The notes under the pieces were generated by a model. It saw only the letters and a program-made list of their open reading frames with translations, made no database searches and had not been told where the DNA came from. Shown piece after piece: positions 1 to 6,239 of a stretch of DNA of 6,958 nt; the first letter of the stretch is position 1; every line of letters starts with the position of its first letter. The stretch spans positions 1 to 6,958 of the forward strand of contig JAJYKC010000123.1 of assembly GCA_021788955.1 (NCBI GenBank), read 5' to 3'. The position numbers and the translations under genes are program-made. Source of the DNA: Acidobacteriota bacterium (GTDB lineage Bacteria > Acidobacteriota > Terriglobia > Bryobacterales > Bryobacteraceae).

Positions 1-99
1 GACGGGGTCGCGTCGGTGCGGGGTATGGCGGCGATATCGCAATCGGTGAAAAGCGGCGAGCCGGTCAGGCTGGCGGATGTGTCCGGGGGTGTGGAGTGA
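1..99 (+). CDS. C-terminal fragment of a probable Gfo/Idh/MocA-type oxidoreductase
   Basis: Only the last 32 codons are present and the gene begins left of the window. The frame is open from base 1 to a TGA at 97-99. The tail contains ISQSVKSGEPVRL, which resembles the usual end of Gfo/Idh/MocA NAD(P)-dependent sugar or polyol dehydrogenases (a helix, then SxxSGxPVxL). Its TGA overlaps the GTG start of the next gene in the string GTGA, so the two are very likely co-transcribed and translationally coupled. A sugar-type oxidoreductase also fits the isomerase-like neighbour. No catalytic or nucleotide-binding residues lie in the window, so the family call rests on the tail motif and context alone. 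Confidence 0.5.
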   Translation, partial: DGVASVRGMAAISQSVKSGEPVRLADVSGGVE

Positions 100-935
100 A
101 GCTGGGAATTTTCGCGAAGACGTTCGCAGGGACGGCGCCCGGAGCGGTGTTTGAAGCCGTGCGCCGGTCCGGGTACGAGTCCGTGCAGTACAACATGGCG
201 TGCTCCGGGCTGAGTCCGCTTCCGCTCGCGGTTCCCGACGAGGTTGCCGAAGCTGTGCGGGCGGCGGCGGAAGAGAACGGAATTGCGATTGAAGCCGTTT
301 CGGCGACGTACAACATCATTCATCCAGACACCGCGGAACGTGAGCGCGGGCGGCGGGCGATTGTGGCGATTGCAGCGGCGGCGCGGCGAATGGGGGCGAA
401 GCTTCTGACTGTATGCACGGGCACGCGGGATGCGCACGACATGTGGCGGTATCACGCGGAAAACTCGGGTCCGGAGGCGTGGGAAGAGATGTGCCGGGAG
501 TTTCGCGGGTTGCTTGCGGTCGCCGAGGAACATGAGGTGTTCGTGGGCGTCGAGCCGGAGTTGGGCAACGTGGTGAGTTCGGCACGGCGGGCGCGGAGGT
601 TGATTGACGAGATGGAAGGCGGGCGGGTGCGGATCGTGTTCGACGCGGCGAATTTGTTCGAGGCCGCGGATGTGGCGCGGCAGCACGCATTCATTGACGA
701 AGCCGTGGAACTGCTAGGCGGATGGATTGCGATTGCTCATGCGAAGGATCGGCTGGCGGATGGACGATTCGGCACGGCGGGCGACGGCGTGCTCGATTAT
801 CCGTATTACCTGGCTGCGCTGAAGCGGTGCGGGTTCGAGGGCAGCCTGATCACGCATGGGTTGGCCGAGGCCGACGCGGGCCGCGTGGCGGCGTTCTTGC
901 GAAAACGGCTTGCCGCGGCGGAAGCCGGCCAATGA
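96..935 (+). CDS. TIM-barrel sugar phosphate isomerase/epimerase-like protein
   Basis: A 279-residue protein of the xylose isomerase-like TIM-barrel superfamily (AP endonuclease 2 fold), the usual length for sugar isomerases/epimerases of this group. It starts MKLGIFAKTF, a typical first strand. Candidate metal or active-site residues are E153/E155 (GVEPE), D183 (VFDAANLF) and H215 with K217-D218 (AHAKD); GTAGDG at 226-231 forms the late glycine loop. The fourth metal ligand is usually Glu, but the matching strand reads LITHGL with H254. CTGTRDAHDMW (107-117) suggests a defined subfamily. The GTG at 96 is chosen because it overlaps the upstream stop by 4 bp; a weak G-rich stretch at 85-89 could be the ribosome site. 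The likely role is cytoplasmic isomerisation or epimerisation of a keto sugar or polyol derivative, substrate unknown. Its stop overlaps the ATG of the hydrolase gene. Confidence 0.85.
   Translation: MKLGIFAKTFAGTAPGAVFEAVRRSGYESVQYNMACSGLSPLPLAVPDEVAEAVRAAAEENGIAIEAVSATYNIIHPDTAERERGRRAIVAIAAAARRMGAKLLTVCTGTRDAHDMWRYHAENSGPEAWEEMCREFRGLLAVAEEHEVFVGVEPELGNVVSSARRARRLIDEMEGGRVRIVFDAANLFEAADVARQHAFIDEAVELLGGWIAIAHAKDRLADGRFGTAGDGVLDYPYYLAALKRCGFEGSLITHGLAEADAGRVAAFLRKRLAAAEAGQ
920..924 (+). promoter_or_regulatory. Ribosome binding site for the alpha/beta hydrolase
   Basis: GGAAG lies 7 bases before the ATG at 932, inside the end of the isomerase gene. It supports the internal start at 932 over longer upstream extensions of the same frame. 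Confidence 0.5.
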
Positions 936-1762
936 AGTTGCTCGCGTATGAGCGCCTGGGGTTGCGGCTGGCGGTGTGGGAGACGGGCGAGGGACAGGCG
1001 ATGGTTTTCCAGCACGGGCTCTGCGGCGACGCCGGGCAACCCGCGGAAGTTTTCCCTGCGGCGAGCGGATGGCGGTGCGTGACGCTCGAGTGCCGGGGTC
1101 ACGGCCAGTCGGAGGCGGGCAAGCCGGAGGAATTTTCGATCGCAACATTTTCCGGCGACGTTGTTTCGATGATCGAAGCCTCAAAACTGGCGCCGGTGGT
1201 GCTGGGCGGGATCTCGATGGGCGCGGCAATGTCGCTGCGCATCGCCGCGCGGCGGCCGGACCTGGTCCGGGGGCTGGTACTGGCGCGCCCGGCGCGGATG
1301 GCGGAAAACGCATCGGCGAACATGCGGCCGAATGCGCTGGTGGGAGAACTGCTGCGCCGCTTCCCTGCCCCGGAGGCTCGCGTGCAGTTCGAGGCGTCTG
1401 AGACGGCGCGTGAGTTATCCCGCGCGGCGCCGGATAATCTTACGTCACTACGTGGGTTCTTTTCGCGCGAGCCGATAGAAATCACACGCGAGTTGCTATG
1501 CCGGATTTCGGCGGACGGCCCGGGTGTGACCGAGGAACAGATTCGCGCGATCCGCACTCCGGCGATGGTGATCGGCACGGCGCGGGATTTTGTTCATCCG
1601 CTCGAGATGGCGAGGGAGCTTGCCTTGTGGATTCCGGGCGCGGAGATGGTTGAGATTACGCCGAAGGCGGTGAGCCGCGACGAGTATTGCGCGGACTTCC
1701 GGGCGGCGGTGGCGAGCTTTCTGAAGCGCGTCGAACGCCGCGCCGAAAGTGGAGGGGATTGA
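932..1762 (+). CDS. Alpha/beta-fold hydrolase
   Basis: A 276-residue cytoplasmic alpha/beta hydrolase. The frame is open further upstream, but the ATG at 932 is chosen because it overlaps the isomerase stop (ATGA, 932-935) and follows a GGAAG ribosome site at 920-924. Visible motifs: the oxyanion strand FQHGLCGDAGQ (H28-G29), CRGHGQS at 54-60, the nucleophile elbow GGISMG with Ser95, and GTARDFVHP with candidate acid Asp219. The catalytic histidine expected near the C-terminus (about 240-255) is absent: the segment reads ITPKAVSRDEY. The only histidines are H28, H57 and H222. It may therefore use H222 or be non-canonical. Hydrolase chemistry on a lactone, ester or C-C bond in the same pathway as its neighbours is an inference. 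Confidence 0.85.
   Translation: MKLLAYERLGLRLAVWETGEGQAMVFQHGLCGDAGQPAEVFPAASGWRCVTLECRGHGQSEAGKPEEFSIATFSGDVVSMIEASKLAPVVLGGISMGAAMSLRIAARRPDLVRGLVLARPARMAENASANMRPNALVGELLRRFPAPEARVQFEASETARELSRAAPDNLTSLRGFFSREPIEITRELLCRISADGPGVTEEQIRAIRTPAMVIGTARDFVHPLEMARELALWIPGAEMVEITPKAVSRDEYCADFRAAVASFLKRVERRAESGGD
1751..1757 (+). promoter_or_regulatory. Strong ribosome binding site for the PEP mutase-family gene
   Basis: GGAGGGG sits 8 bases before the GTG at 1766 and overlaps the last codons of the hydrolase gene. It is the strongest Shine-Dalgarno sequence seen in the window and fixes the GTG as the start. Confidence 0.7.
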
Positions 1763-1765
1763 AGC

Positions 1766-2563
1766 GTGGATAACAAGGCTGACGTACTTCGGGAGCTTCA
1801 CCGGCCGGTGCTGGTGCTGCCGAACGCGTGGGACGCGGCGAGCGCGCGGATTTTCGAGCGGGCCGGTTTCCCGGCGATCGGCACAACGAGCGGGGGAATC
1901 GCGTTTTCCCTCGGCTATGCGGACGGCGAGCGCGTCCCGCGCAGCGAAATGATGGACGCGGTCAAACGGATCGCGCGGGCGGTTCAGGTTCCGGTGACGG
2001 CGGATGTGGAAGCCGGCTACGGCGATGCGGAACAAACAGCGCGCGAAGCGTGGGCGGCGGGCGCGGTGGGGATGAACCTCGAGGATTCGACGAACGAGGG
2101 ACTCTTCGATCTGGCGCCGGCGATCCGCGCGGTTCGAGCGGCCGTGCCGGCCATGGTGATTAACGCCAGGACCGATATTTTCTGGCGGCAGACGGGAGAC
2201 GAAGCGAGCCGGTTCGAGCGGGCCGTGGAGCGGTTGAACGCCTACGGCGAGGCGGGTGCGGACTGTTTGTTTGCGCCCGGCGTTCACGACGGCGCGACAA
2301 TCGCGAGACTGGTTGAGGCCGTGCGCGGGCCGCTGAATGTGCTTGCGGTGGCTGGTACGCCGCCCGTGACGGAACTGAAGCGTCTTGGGGTTGCGCGAGT
2401 GAGCACCGGGAGCGGGCCGATGCGCGCGACGCTGGGACTGCTTGACCGCGTGGCGCGGCAACTACACAAGGACGGCGCCTATCTGGCGATGCTGAACGGT
2501 GCGATGCCCTACGCGGAGGCCAATCGCTTGTTCGTGGACTCACAGGAGAGCTCAAGGCGCTAA
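1766..2563 (+). CDS. Isocitrate lyase/PEP mutase superfamily protein
   Basis: A 265-residue TIM-barrel enzyme of the isocitrate lyase/phosphoenolpyruvate mutase superfamily (PF13714-like). In order it shows LPNAWDAASARIFE (18-31), TTSGGIAFSLGYADGE (40-55), VTADVEAGYGD (77-87, probable Mg2+-binding D80/E82), GMNLED (102-107), INARTD (132-137) and DCLFAPG (166-172). The K(K/R)CGH catalytic-cysteine motif of isocitrate and methylisocitrate lyases is absent: NLED is followed directly by STNEGLFDL. It is therefore unlikely to be AceA or PrpB. Members of this subfamily may act on oxaloacetate-like or 2-oxo/2-hydroxy diacid substrates, but the reaction cannot be assigned. The GTG start follows a strong ribosome site and lies 3 bp after the hydrolase stop, making it the last gene of the plus-strand operon. 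Its end overlaps the convergent secreted-protein gene by 12 bp. Confidence 0.88.
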   Translation: MDNKADVLRELHRPVLVLPNAWDAASARIFERAGFPAIGTTSGGIAFSLGYADGERVPRSEMMDAVKRIARAVQVPVTADVEAGYGDAEQTAREAWAAGAVGMNLEDSTNEGLFDLAPAIRAVRAAVPAMVINARTDIFWRQTGDEASRFERAVERLNAYGEAGADCLFAPGVHDGATIARLVEAVRGPLNVLAVAGTPPVTELKRLGVARVSTGSGPMRATLGLLDRVARQLHKDGAYLAMLNGAMPYAEANRLFVDSQESSRR

Positions 2564-3352
2564 CTGGCGCTGATGTTTTTCCCGGTAGTGGCGCTTGATG
2601 TCGGGCCAGAACTCCTTGAGGATCTGCGAAATCGAGTCTGTGGCGAGCTGCGTCCAGAAGCGCTGCACGTTATCAAGCAGCGTGCGCTCGCCGGGGTAGT
2701 AAGCATTGCCGATGCCCGCGGCGGTGGCGTTGCCGAGAAATTCGGAGAAGTTGAACATCGTCCGGCCGCTGTCGTTCTTGGTGACGAAGATGCGTGTGGC
2801 CGCGTACCAGGTGCGGCTCTTCTTCGAGCCGTGGCCACGACGGAAGTAGCGAGGGTCCTCGTGTAGCAGGACGGGAAATACGCCTTCGGTGAGGTAATTC
2901 CCGATGAGCTGGTCGGCGAGGCCGGTGACGTATCGATGGCCGAAGCCGATGGTGCCCTGGCCGAAGGCGGGGTGCGAGTTGTCGCCTTGCGCGATGGAGG
3001 CCAGGACGAGGGCGTTGAGGAAGAGCGGGCCGTCCGTACTGTCTTTGGTGGCGATCCAGAGCTTGCGGCGGTTGTCGATGGGAGAATATGTCGCGGATTC
3101 GTTCGCGGTGCGGTAGTTGGGCAGGACACCGAAGATGCGTTTGTCGATAGGGAGTTCACCGGGCTGAAGCTTCGGCGCTCCCTCCTGTTGGGGAGTGCTG
3201 GGTTGGGCGAGTTTGGGCGGTTCGGGGAGGGTCGACGTAGCTGCCGGCTGAGTTCCGGCGGAGGCCGGATTCTGCGCGTGCAAGCCGGCGATAGTAAGGA
3301 TGGCGAATAGAAGTAGCGCGATTGCCATTCGAAGGCGTCTCGTGTGATTCAC
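2552..3352 (-). CDS. Secreted hypothetical protein, Acidobacteriota-type family
   Basis: A 266-residue protein with a classical signal peptide: basic RRLR, then a hydrophobic core MAIALLLFAILTIAGLHA, with likely cleavage after A26. A Pro/Ala/Gln-rich linker (about 27-68) precedes a conserved domain with IFGVLPNY (73-80), HEDPRYFRRG (164-173), FNFSEFLGN (200-208), YYPGER (218-223) and LKEFWPDI (245-252). I recognise these as a hypothetical family common in Acidobacteriota genomes; no function is known to me. It probably acts in the periplasm or at the outer membrane. The full frame uses a GTG at 3352, only 1 bp from the divergent gene's start. An ATG at 3328 (residue 9) keeps the signal peptide and is equally plausible; neither start has a clear ribosome site. 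Confidence 0.8.
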   Translation of the reverse strand: MNHTRRLRMAIALLLFAILTIAGLHAQNPASAGTQPAATSTLPEPPKLAQPSTPQQEGAPKLQPGELPIDKRIFGVLPNYRTANESATYSPIDNRRKLWIATKDSTDGPLFLNALVLASIAQGDNSHPAFGQGTIGFGHRYVTGLADQLIGNYLTEGVFPVLLHEDPRYFRRGHGSKKSRTWYAATRIFVTKNDSGRTMFNFSEFLGNATAAGIGNAYYPGERTLLDNVQRFWTQLATDSISQILKEFWPDIKRHYREKHQRQLAP

Positions 3353-3353
3353 A

Positions 3354-4070
3354 ATGGAAAAATATATGACGATATCCGAGTTTGAGAAGTTGCTGGGGCT
3401 TTCAAGCCCGCCTGTCGCGATTGGGCTGCTGGACGATGCGCCGGAGGGTGTGAGGCGGTGGGAAGGCGGCGCGGCGCCGGCCGGGTGCTCGTTCTGGAGG
3501 CTGGCGATGCGTGGTGGGGCGTTTTATACGGTGCCGGCAGACCACTGGAACTGCGCGGTGGGGACGCATACCCATGCGCTTGGCGAGGGTGCTCCCGAAG
3601 GGCAGTTGATGGACACGATGAAGCTGATGGTTTCGAGCGGATACCTGCGCGAGAGTGAAGCGCCGGGGATTCCCGTGCTCGATCGCGCGCCGAAATACGT
3701 GGCCTATGCGCCATTGGGCGAGGCGGCGTTCCGGGCCGATGTGGTGATTCTGGCGGCGAAGCCGGCGGCGGCGATGCTGGTTTACGAAGCGGCGCTTCGC
3801 GCCGGGCTGGCGAAAGGGCCGGTGAATGGTCTCGGGCGGCCGGCGTGCGCGGTGGTGCCGTTCGCGCTTGGGCAGAAGCAGCCGGCGTTATCGTTCGGCT
3901 GCAAGGGGAACCGCACCTTCACCGGGTTGCCCGACGAGGAGATGTATCTTTGCGTTCCGGCCGCGGATTGGAACAAGTTATTATCGGCGCTCGCTGAGAT
4001 CGGCGAAGCGAACTGCGCGATGGGCGAGTATTACGCGCAACGGCGTAGTCTGTTTCCGATACTGAATTGA
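3354..4070 (+). CDS. DUF169 family protein (COG2043-like)
   Basis: A 238-residue protein matching the uncharacterised DUF169 family. Visible conserved features are PPVAIGLL (19-26), CSFWRLAMRGG (45-55), HWNCAVGTHTH (64-74), YVAYAPL (115-121) and GCKGNRTFTGLPDEEMYL (182-199). Cysteines C45, C67, C165 and C183 sit in the conserved blocks and, with H64, could bind a metal or iron-sulfur cluster; this is an inference. There is no signal peptide or membrane segment, so it is probably cytoplasmic. Two starts are possible: ATG at 3354 and ATG at 3366; the second has GGAAA at 3356-3360 in ribosome-site position. It ends 1 bp before the cyclodeaminase-family gene, so the two almost certainly share an mRNA. 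The function is unknown. Confidence 0.8.
   Translation: MEKYMTISEFEKLLGLSSPPVAIGLLDDAPEGVRRWEGGAAPAGCSFWRLAMRGGAFYTVPADHWNCAVGTHTHALGEGAPEGQLMDTMKLMVSSGYLRESEAPGIPVLDRAPKYVAYAPLGEAAFRADVVILAAKPAAAMLVYEAALRAGLAKGPVNGLGRPACAVVPFALGQKQPALSFGCKGNRTFTGLPDEEMYLCVPAADWNKLLSALAEIGEANCAMGEYYAQRRSLFPILN
3361..3388 (-). promoter_or_regulatory. Candidate sigma70-type promoter for the secreted protein
   Basis: Reading the minus strand, TTCTCA (3388-3383, 4 of 6 to the -35 consensus) is followed after 16 bases by TATATT (3366-3361, 5 of 6 to the -10 consensus). It lies inside the 5' end of the DUF169 gene because there is no intergenic space. Transcription would begin near 3354, giving an almost leaderless mRNA for the GTG at 3352 or a short leader for the ATG at 3328. 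It is an AT-rich patch in GC-rich DNA, which helps the case, but this is pattern matching only. Confidence 0.3.
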
Positions 4071-4071
4071 C

Positions 4072-5004
4072 GTGAGTTGCTGGATTAACGAAGAGGAAGT
4101 GCGGCGCCTGCTGGGACTGGAGGAACTCGAGGCGGCGATGGAGCGTGCGCTCGCCTCGTGTTCCAGCGGCAGCGTGACGCAGCCGCTGCGGCTGGTGATC
4201 GAGGCCGCGGACGGGCTATTGGCCGCGATGCCGGCGCTCAACCGTGACGACGGCCAGATGGGGGCGAAGTTGGTTTCAGTCTACCCGGGAAACGCAGCGC
4301 GCGGACTGCCGTCGCACCAGGCCGTGATTGTGCTTTTCGACGCTGGGACGGGCGAGGCACTGGCGGCGATGGATGGACGCTACATCACGGAGATGCGCAC
4401 GGCGGCGGTTTCGACGGTATCGCTGAAGTGGCTTGGTCCGGAGTTCGTGAAGGTGCTGGCGCTGGTGGGAAGTGGGGTGCAGGCGCGGAGCCATTTGGAG
4501 ATGCTTCGGCGGGGGCGAAGCTTCGACGAGATTCGCTGCTGGAGCCCACGCAGGGAGAGCCGGGAGCGGTTCGCGAGAGAGCACCAAGGCGTCCGGGCGT
4601 GCGAGAGCGCGGAGGAAGCGGTGCGCGGCGCGGACGCGATTGTGGTGGCGACGCAGGCCCGGGAGCCGGTATTGCGGGCGGGCTGGGTGAAAGAAGGCGC
4701 GCACGTGATGGCCGTCGGGGCTTGCCGGCCGAATGAGCGCGAGTTAGACCCGGAGTTAGTAGCCTCGGCGGAGTTATACGTGGACTCGCGAGAGTCGGCG
4801 CTGCGGGAAAGCGGGGACGTGATTCTAGCGATGCGCGAGGGGTGGTTCGGAGAGGACCATATCCGGGCGGAGTTAGGTGAGGTGATTGCGGGAATCAAAC
4901 CGGGACGCGGCGGCGAAAACCGCGCCACTGTCTTCAAGTCGCTGGGGCTGGCGTGCGAAGACCTTGGGGCGGCCGGGTTGGTATGGGCGGCGCGGGGTAC
5001 TTAG
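4072..5004 (+). CDS. Ornithine cyclodeaminase/mu-crystallin family protein
   Basis: A 310-residue NAD(P)-dependent enzyme of the ornithine cyclodeaminase/alanine dehydrogenase/mu-crystallin (ketimine reductase) family, of usual length. Key features are R40 (QPLR), K66 (MGAKLVSVYP), the ALAAMDGRYITEMRTAA block (96-112, with D101 and R109), the Rossmann loop GSGVQA (133-138), GACRPNERELD (216-226), D238 in LYVDSRE and FKSLG (288-292). The family deaminates or reduces small amino acids or cyclic imines; the substrate cannot be chosen from sequence. The GTG at 4072 is the earliest possible start because an in-frame TGA lies at 4063-4065. It follows the DUF169 stop by 1 bp without a clear ribosome site, suggesting translational coupling. 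It ends in a 4-bp tail-to-tail overlap with the DUF1634 gene. Confidence 0.88.
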   Translation: MSCWINEEEVRRLLGLEELEAAMERALASCSSGSVTQPLRLVIEAADGLLAAMPALNRDDGQMGAKLVSVYPGNAARGLPSHQAVIVLFDAGTGEALAAMDGRYITEMRTAAVSTVSLKWLGPEFVKVLALVGSGVQARSHLEMLRRGRSFDEIRCWSPRRESRERFAREHQGVRACESAEEAVRGADAIVVATQAREPVLRAGWVKEGAHVMAVGACRPNERELDPELVASAELYVDSRESALRESGDVILAMREGWFGEDHIRAELGEVIAGIKPGRGGENRATVFKSLGLACEDLGAAGLVWAARGT

Positions 5005-5366
5005 CCGCTCTGCACAAGGCTGTAGAGCAGAACGGCGAGAACAATGAGACTTACTACGACGTATAAGTGGTCGCGTTCCAGATAGAAACCGGCGGCGGCG
5101 AGAGCGACGCGGGCGATGGGCGTAGCGATTAACAGGAGTAAGCCGAGTTGGATCAGCCCTTCGCCGCGGAACTGAGCGGCCGAGTGGAGGATGCCGGGGA
5201 TGGTGCGGACATCGGGGCCTTCAATTCGAAACGTCTGATACTGTGTGGCGTCGGAGTGGTGGCCGACGAGATAGACGATACCGCCAAAGACGACGATCGA
5301 CGCCGCGAGCAGGACGCCGGCACGAAGCAGATTGCCGATGATATTTTCGAGGCGGGTATCGTCCAT
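5001..5366 (-). CDS. DUF1634 small membrane protein
   Basis: A 121-residue integral membrane protein matching DUF1634, a family typically encoded next to TauE/SafE permeases. Three hydrophobic segments are visible at about 13-34, 70-93 and 100-118. A polar loop between the first two contains YQTFRIEGPDVRTIPGILHSA, a region usually conserved with a Gly-Pro turn. The ATG at 5366 is preceded by AGGA at 5380-5377 within the end of the TauE/SafE gene, whose stop lies 5 bp upstream, so the two are coupled. It is probably an accessory subunit or modulator of the permease; the function is not established. Its TAA stop overlaps the TAG of the opposite-strand cyclodeaminase gene. Confidence 0.85.
   Translation of the reverse strand: MDDTRLENIIGNLLRAGVLLAASIVVFGGIVYLVGHHSDATQYQTFRIEGPDVRTIPGILHSAAQFRGEGLIQLGLLLLIATPIARVALAAAGFYLERDHLYVVVSLIVLAVLLYSLVQSG
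5004..5036. terminator. Hairpin at a tail-to-tail gene junction
   Basis: GCTCTGCA (5007-5014) and TGTAGAGC (5021-5028) form an 8-bp stem (one G-U pair) around a 6-base loop. Outer GCC (5004-5006) and GGC (5034-5036) could extend it past a bulge. It begins at the convergent stop codons, inside the end of the DUF1634 gene. Neither strand has a following T-run, so it is not a classical intrinsic terminator. It could still be an mRNA 3'-end stabiliser or a weak bidirectional terminator. Confidence 0.3.
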
Positions 5367-5371
5367 AGGGC

Positions 5372-6211
5372 TCAGATCCTTCCCCTGACGCCGCTGACGA
5401 TCATTTCGACGGCGAGAGCGAAGATTACGACGGCGAATACGACGCGAAGCGTTCTAACGCGAACGCGCATCAGCACCTTGGTGCCTAAGAAAGCGCCGCC
5501 CAGGACGCCGAGCATGACGGGCATGGCGACACGGGGGTCGATGTAGCCACGGCTCAAGTAGACGCCGGCGCTGGCCGCCGCGGTGACGCCGATCATGAAG
5601 TTGCTAGTCGTGGTGGAGACGCGGAAGGGGATCTTCATCGCGCGGTCCATGGCGATGACCTTGAGGGCGCCGGAGCCGATGCCCAGTAGGCCCGAGAGGG
5701 CGCCGGCACCGAACATGAGGCCGAAGCCGGCTGGTACGTTTTGCACGCCATACTTCTGACGCCCTCCGTGAAGCGGATAATCACTGGCGAGGCGGAGACT
5801 CTTGGCGAGAGGATCCGATTCGATGGGCGGTCCGGAATCCGGGCCGGCGTTGACGACGGTCTGAAGGGCGGAATGGATGAGGACGAGTCCGAAAATGACG
5901 GCAATGATGTGGGTGGCGACGTGGGCGGCGAGGAAAGCGCCTAAGATTGCTCCGACGGTGGTTGCGATTTCGAGCAGCATGCCGATGCGGATATTAGAAT
6001 AACCCTCCTTAACATATGCCGCCGCCGCGCCGGAAGAAGTGGCGATGACAGAGACAAGTGAGGCTCCAATAGCGTATTTGATATCAACACCGAGCGCGAG
6101 CGCGAGCACCGGCACGACGACAACTCCGCCGCCGAGACCGGTGAGCGCGCCGAGAAAACCGGCGACCGTCGCCGTGGCCCACACTACCAGCGTGAATACC
6201 CATGCCGTCAT
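5372..6211 (-). CDS. TauE/SafE family anion permease
   Basis: A 279-residue polytopic membrane protein of the TauE/SafE (sulfite exporter) family, of usual length, with about eight hydrophobic segments. The two halves carry the diagnostic glycine-rich repeats GALTGLGGGVVVVP (21-34) and ALSGLLGIGSGALKV (171-185), the internal duplication of this family. A polar central loop lies at about 121-158. Family members move sulfite, sulfoacetate or other small organic anions across the inner membrane; the substrate here is unknown. The ATG at 6211 has only a distant GGAG (6227-6224). The DUF1634 partner follows 5 bp downstream. No sulfur-metabolism genes are visible nearby to support a sulfite role. 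Confidence 0.9.
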   Translation of the reverse strand: MTAWVFTLVVWATATVAGFLGALTGLGGGVVVVPVLALALGVDIKYAIGASLVSVIATSSGAAAAYVKEGYSNIRIGMLLEIATTVGAILGAFLAAHVATHIIAVIFGLVLIHSALQTVVNAGPDSGPPIESDPLAKSLRLASDYPLHGGRQKYGVQNVPAGFGLMFGAGALSGLLGIGSGALKVIAMDRAMKIPFRVSTTTSNFMIGVTAAASAGVYLSRGYIDPRVAMPVMLGVLGGAFLGTKVLMRVRVRTLRVVFAVVIFALAVEMIVSGVRGRI

Positions 6212-6239
6212 TGAATCGATCCGCTCCGCAGGAATTTGT

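Noticed and set aside
722..931. In-frame upstream extension of the hydrolase reading frame from 722.
   Set aside because: It lies fully inside the isomerase gene and its translation has no hydrolase similarity; the ATG at 932 has a ribosome site and a 4-bp stop overlap.
714..1313. Minus-strand open frame of 199 codons.
   Set aside because: Low-complexity Arg/Pro/Ala translation opposite two well-supported genes; a shadow of their codon bias.
1852..2226. The string TTCGAGCGGGCCG occurring twice in the PEP mutase-family gene.
   Set aside because: Both copies encode FERA in helices with the genome's preferred codons; coincidence is enough.
1496..2461. Long minus-strand open frame (321 codons) opposite the hydrolase and PEP mutase-family genes.
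   Set aside because: The translation is Arg/His/Pro-rich with no recognisable motif, typical of antisense frames in GC-rich DNA; the plus-strand genes here are clear.
2556..2580. Possible terminator: GCGC inverted repeat followed by TTTTT after the plus-strand operon.
   Set aside because: The stem is only 4-5 bp and the T-run is separated from it by several bases; too weak to call.
4741..4875. Cluster of four TTA leucine codons in the cyclodeaminase-family gene, suggesting regulation by a rare tRNA or gene transfer.
   Set aside because: TTA codons also occur in the neighbouring DUF169 and hydrolase genes, so the cluster does not stand out enough.
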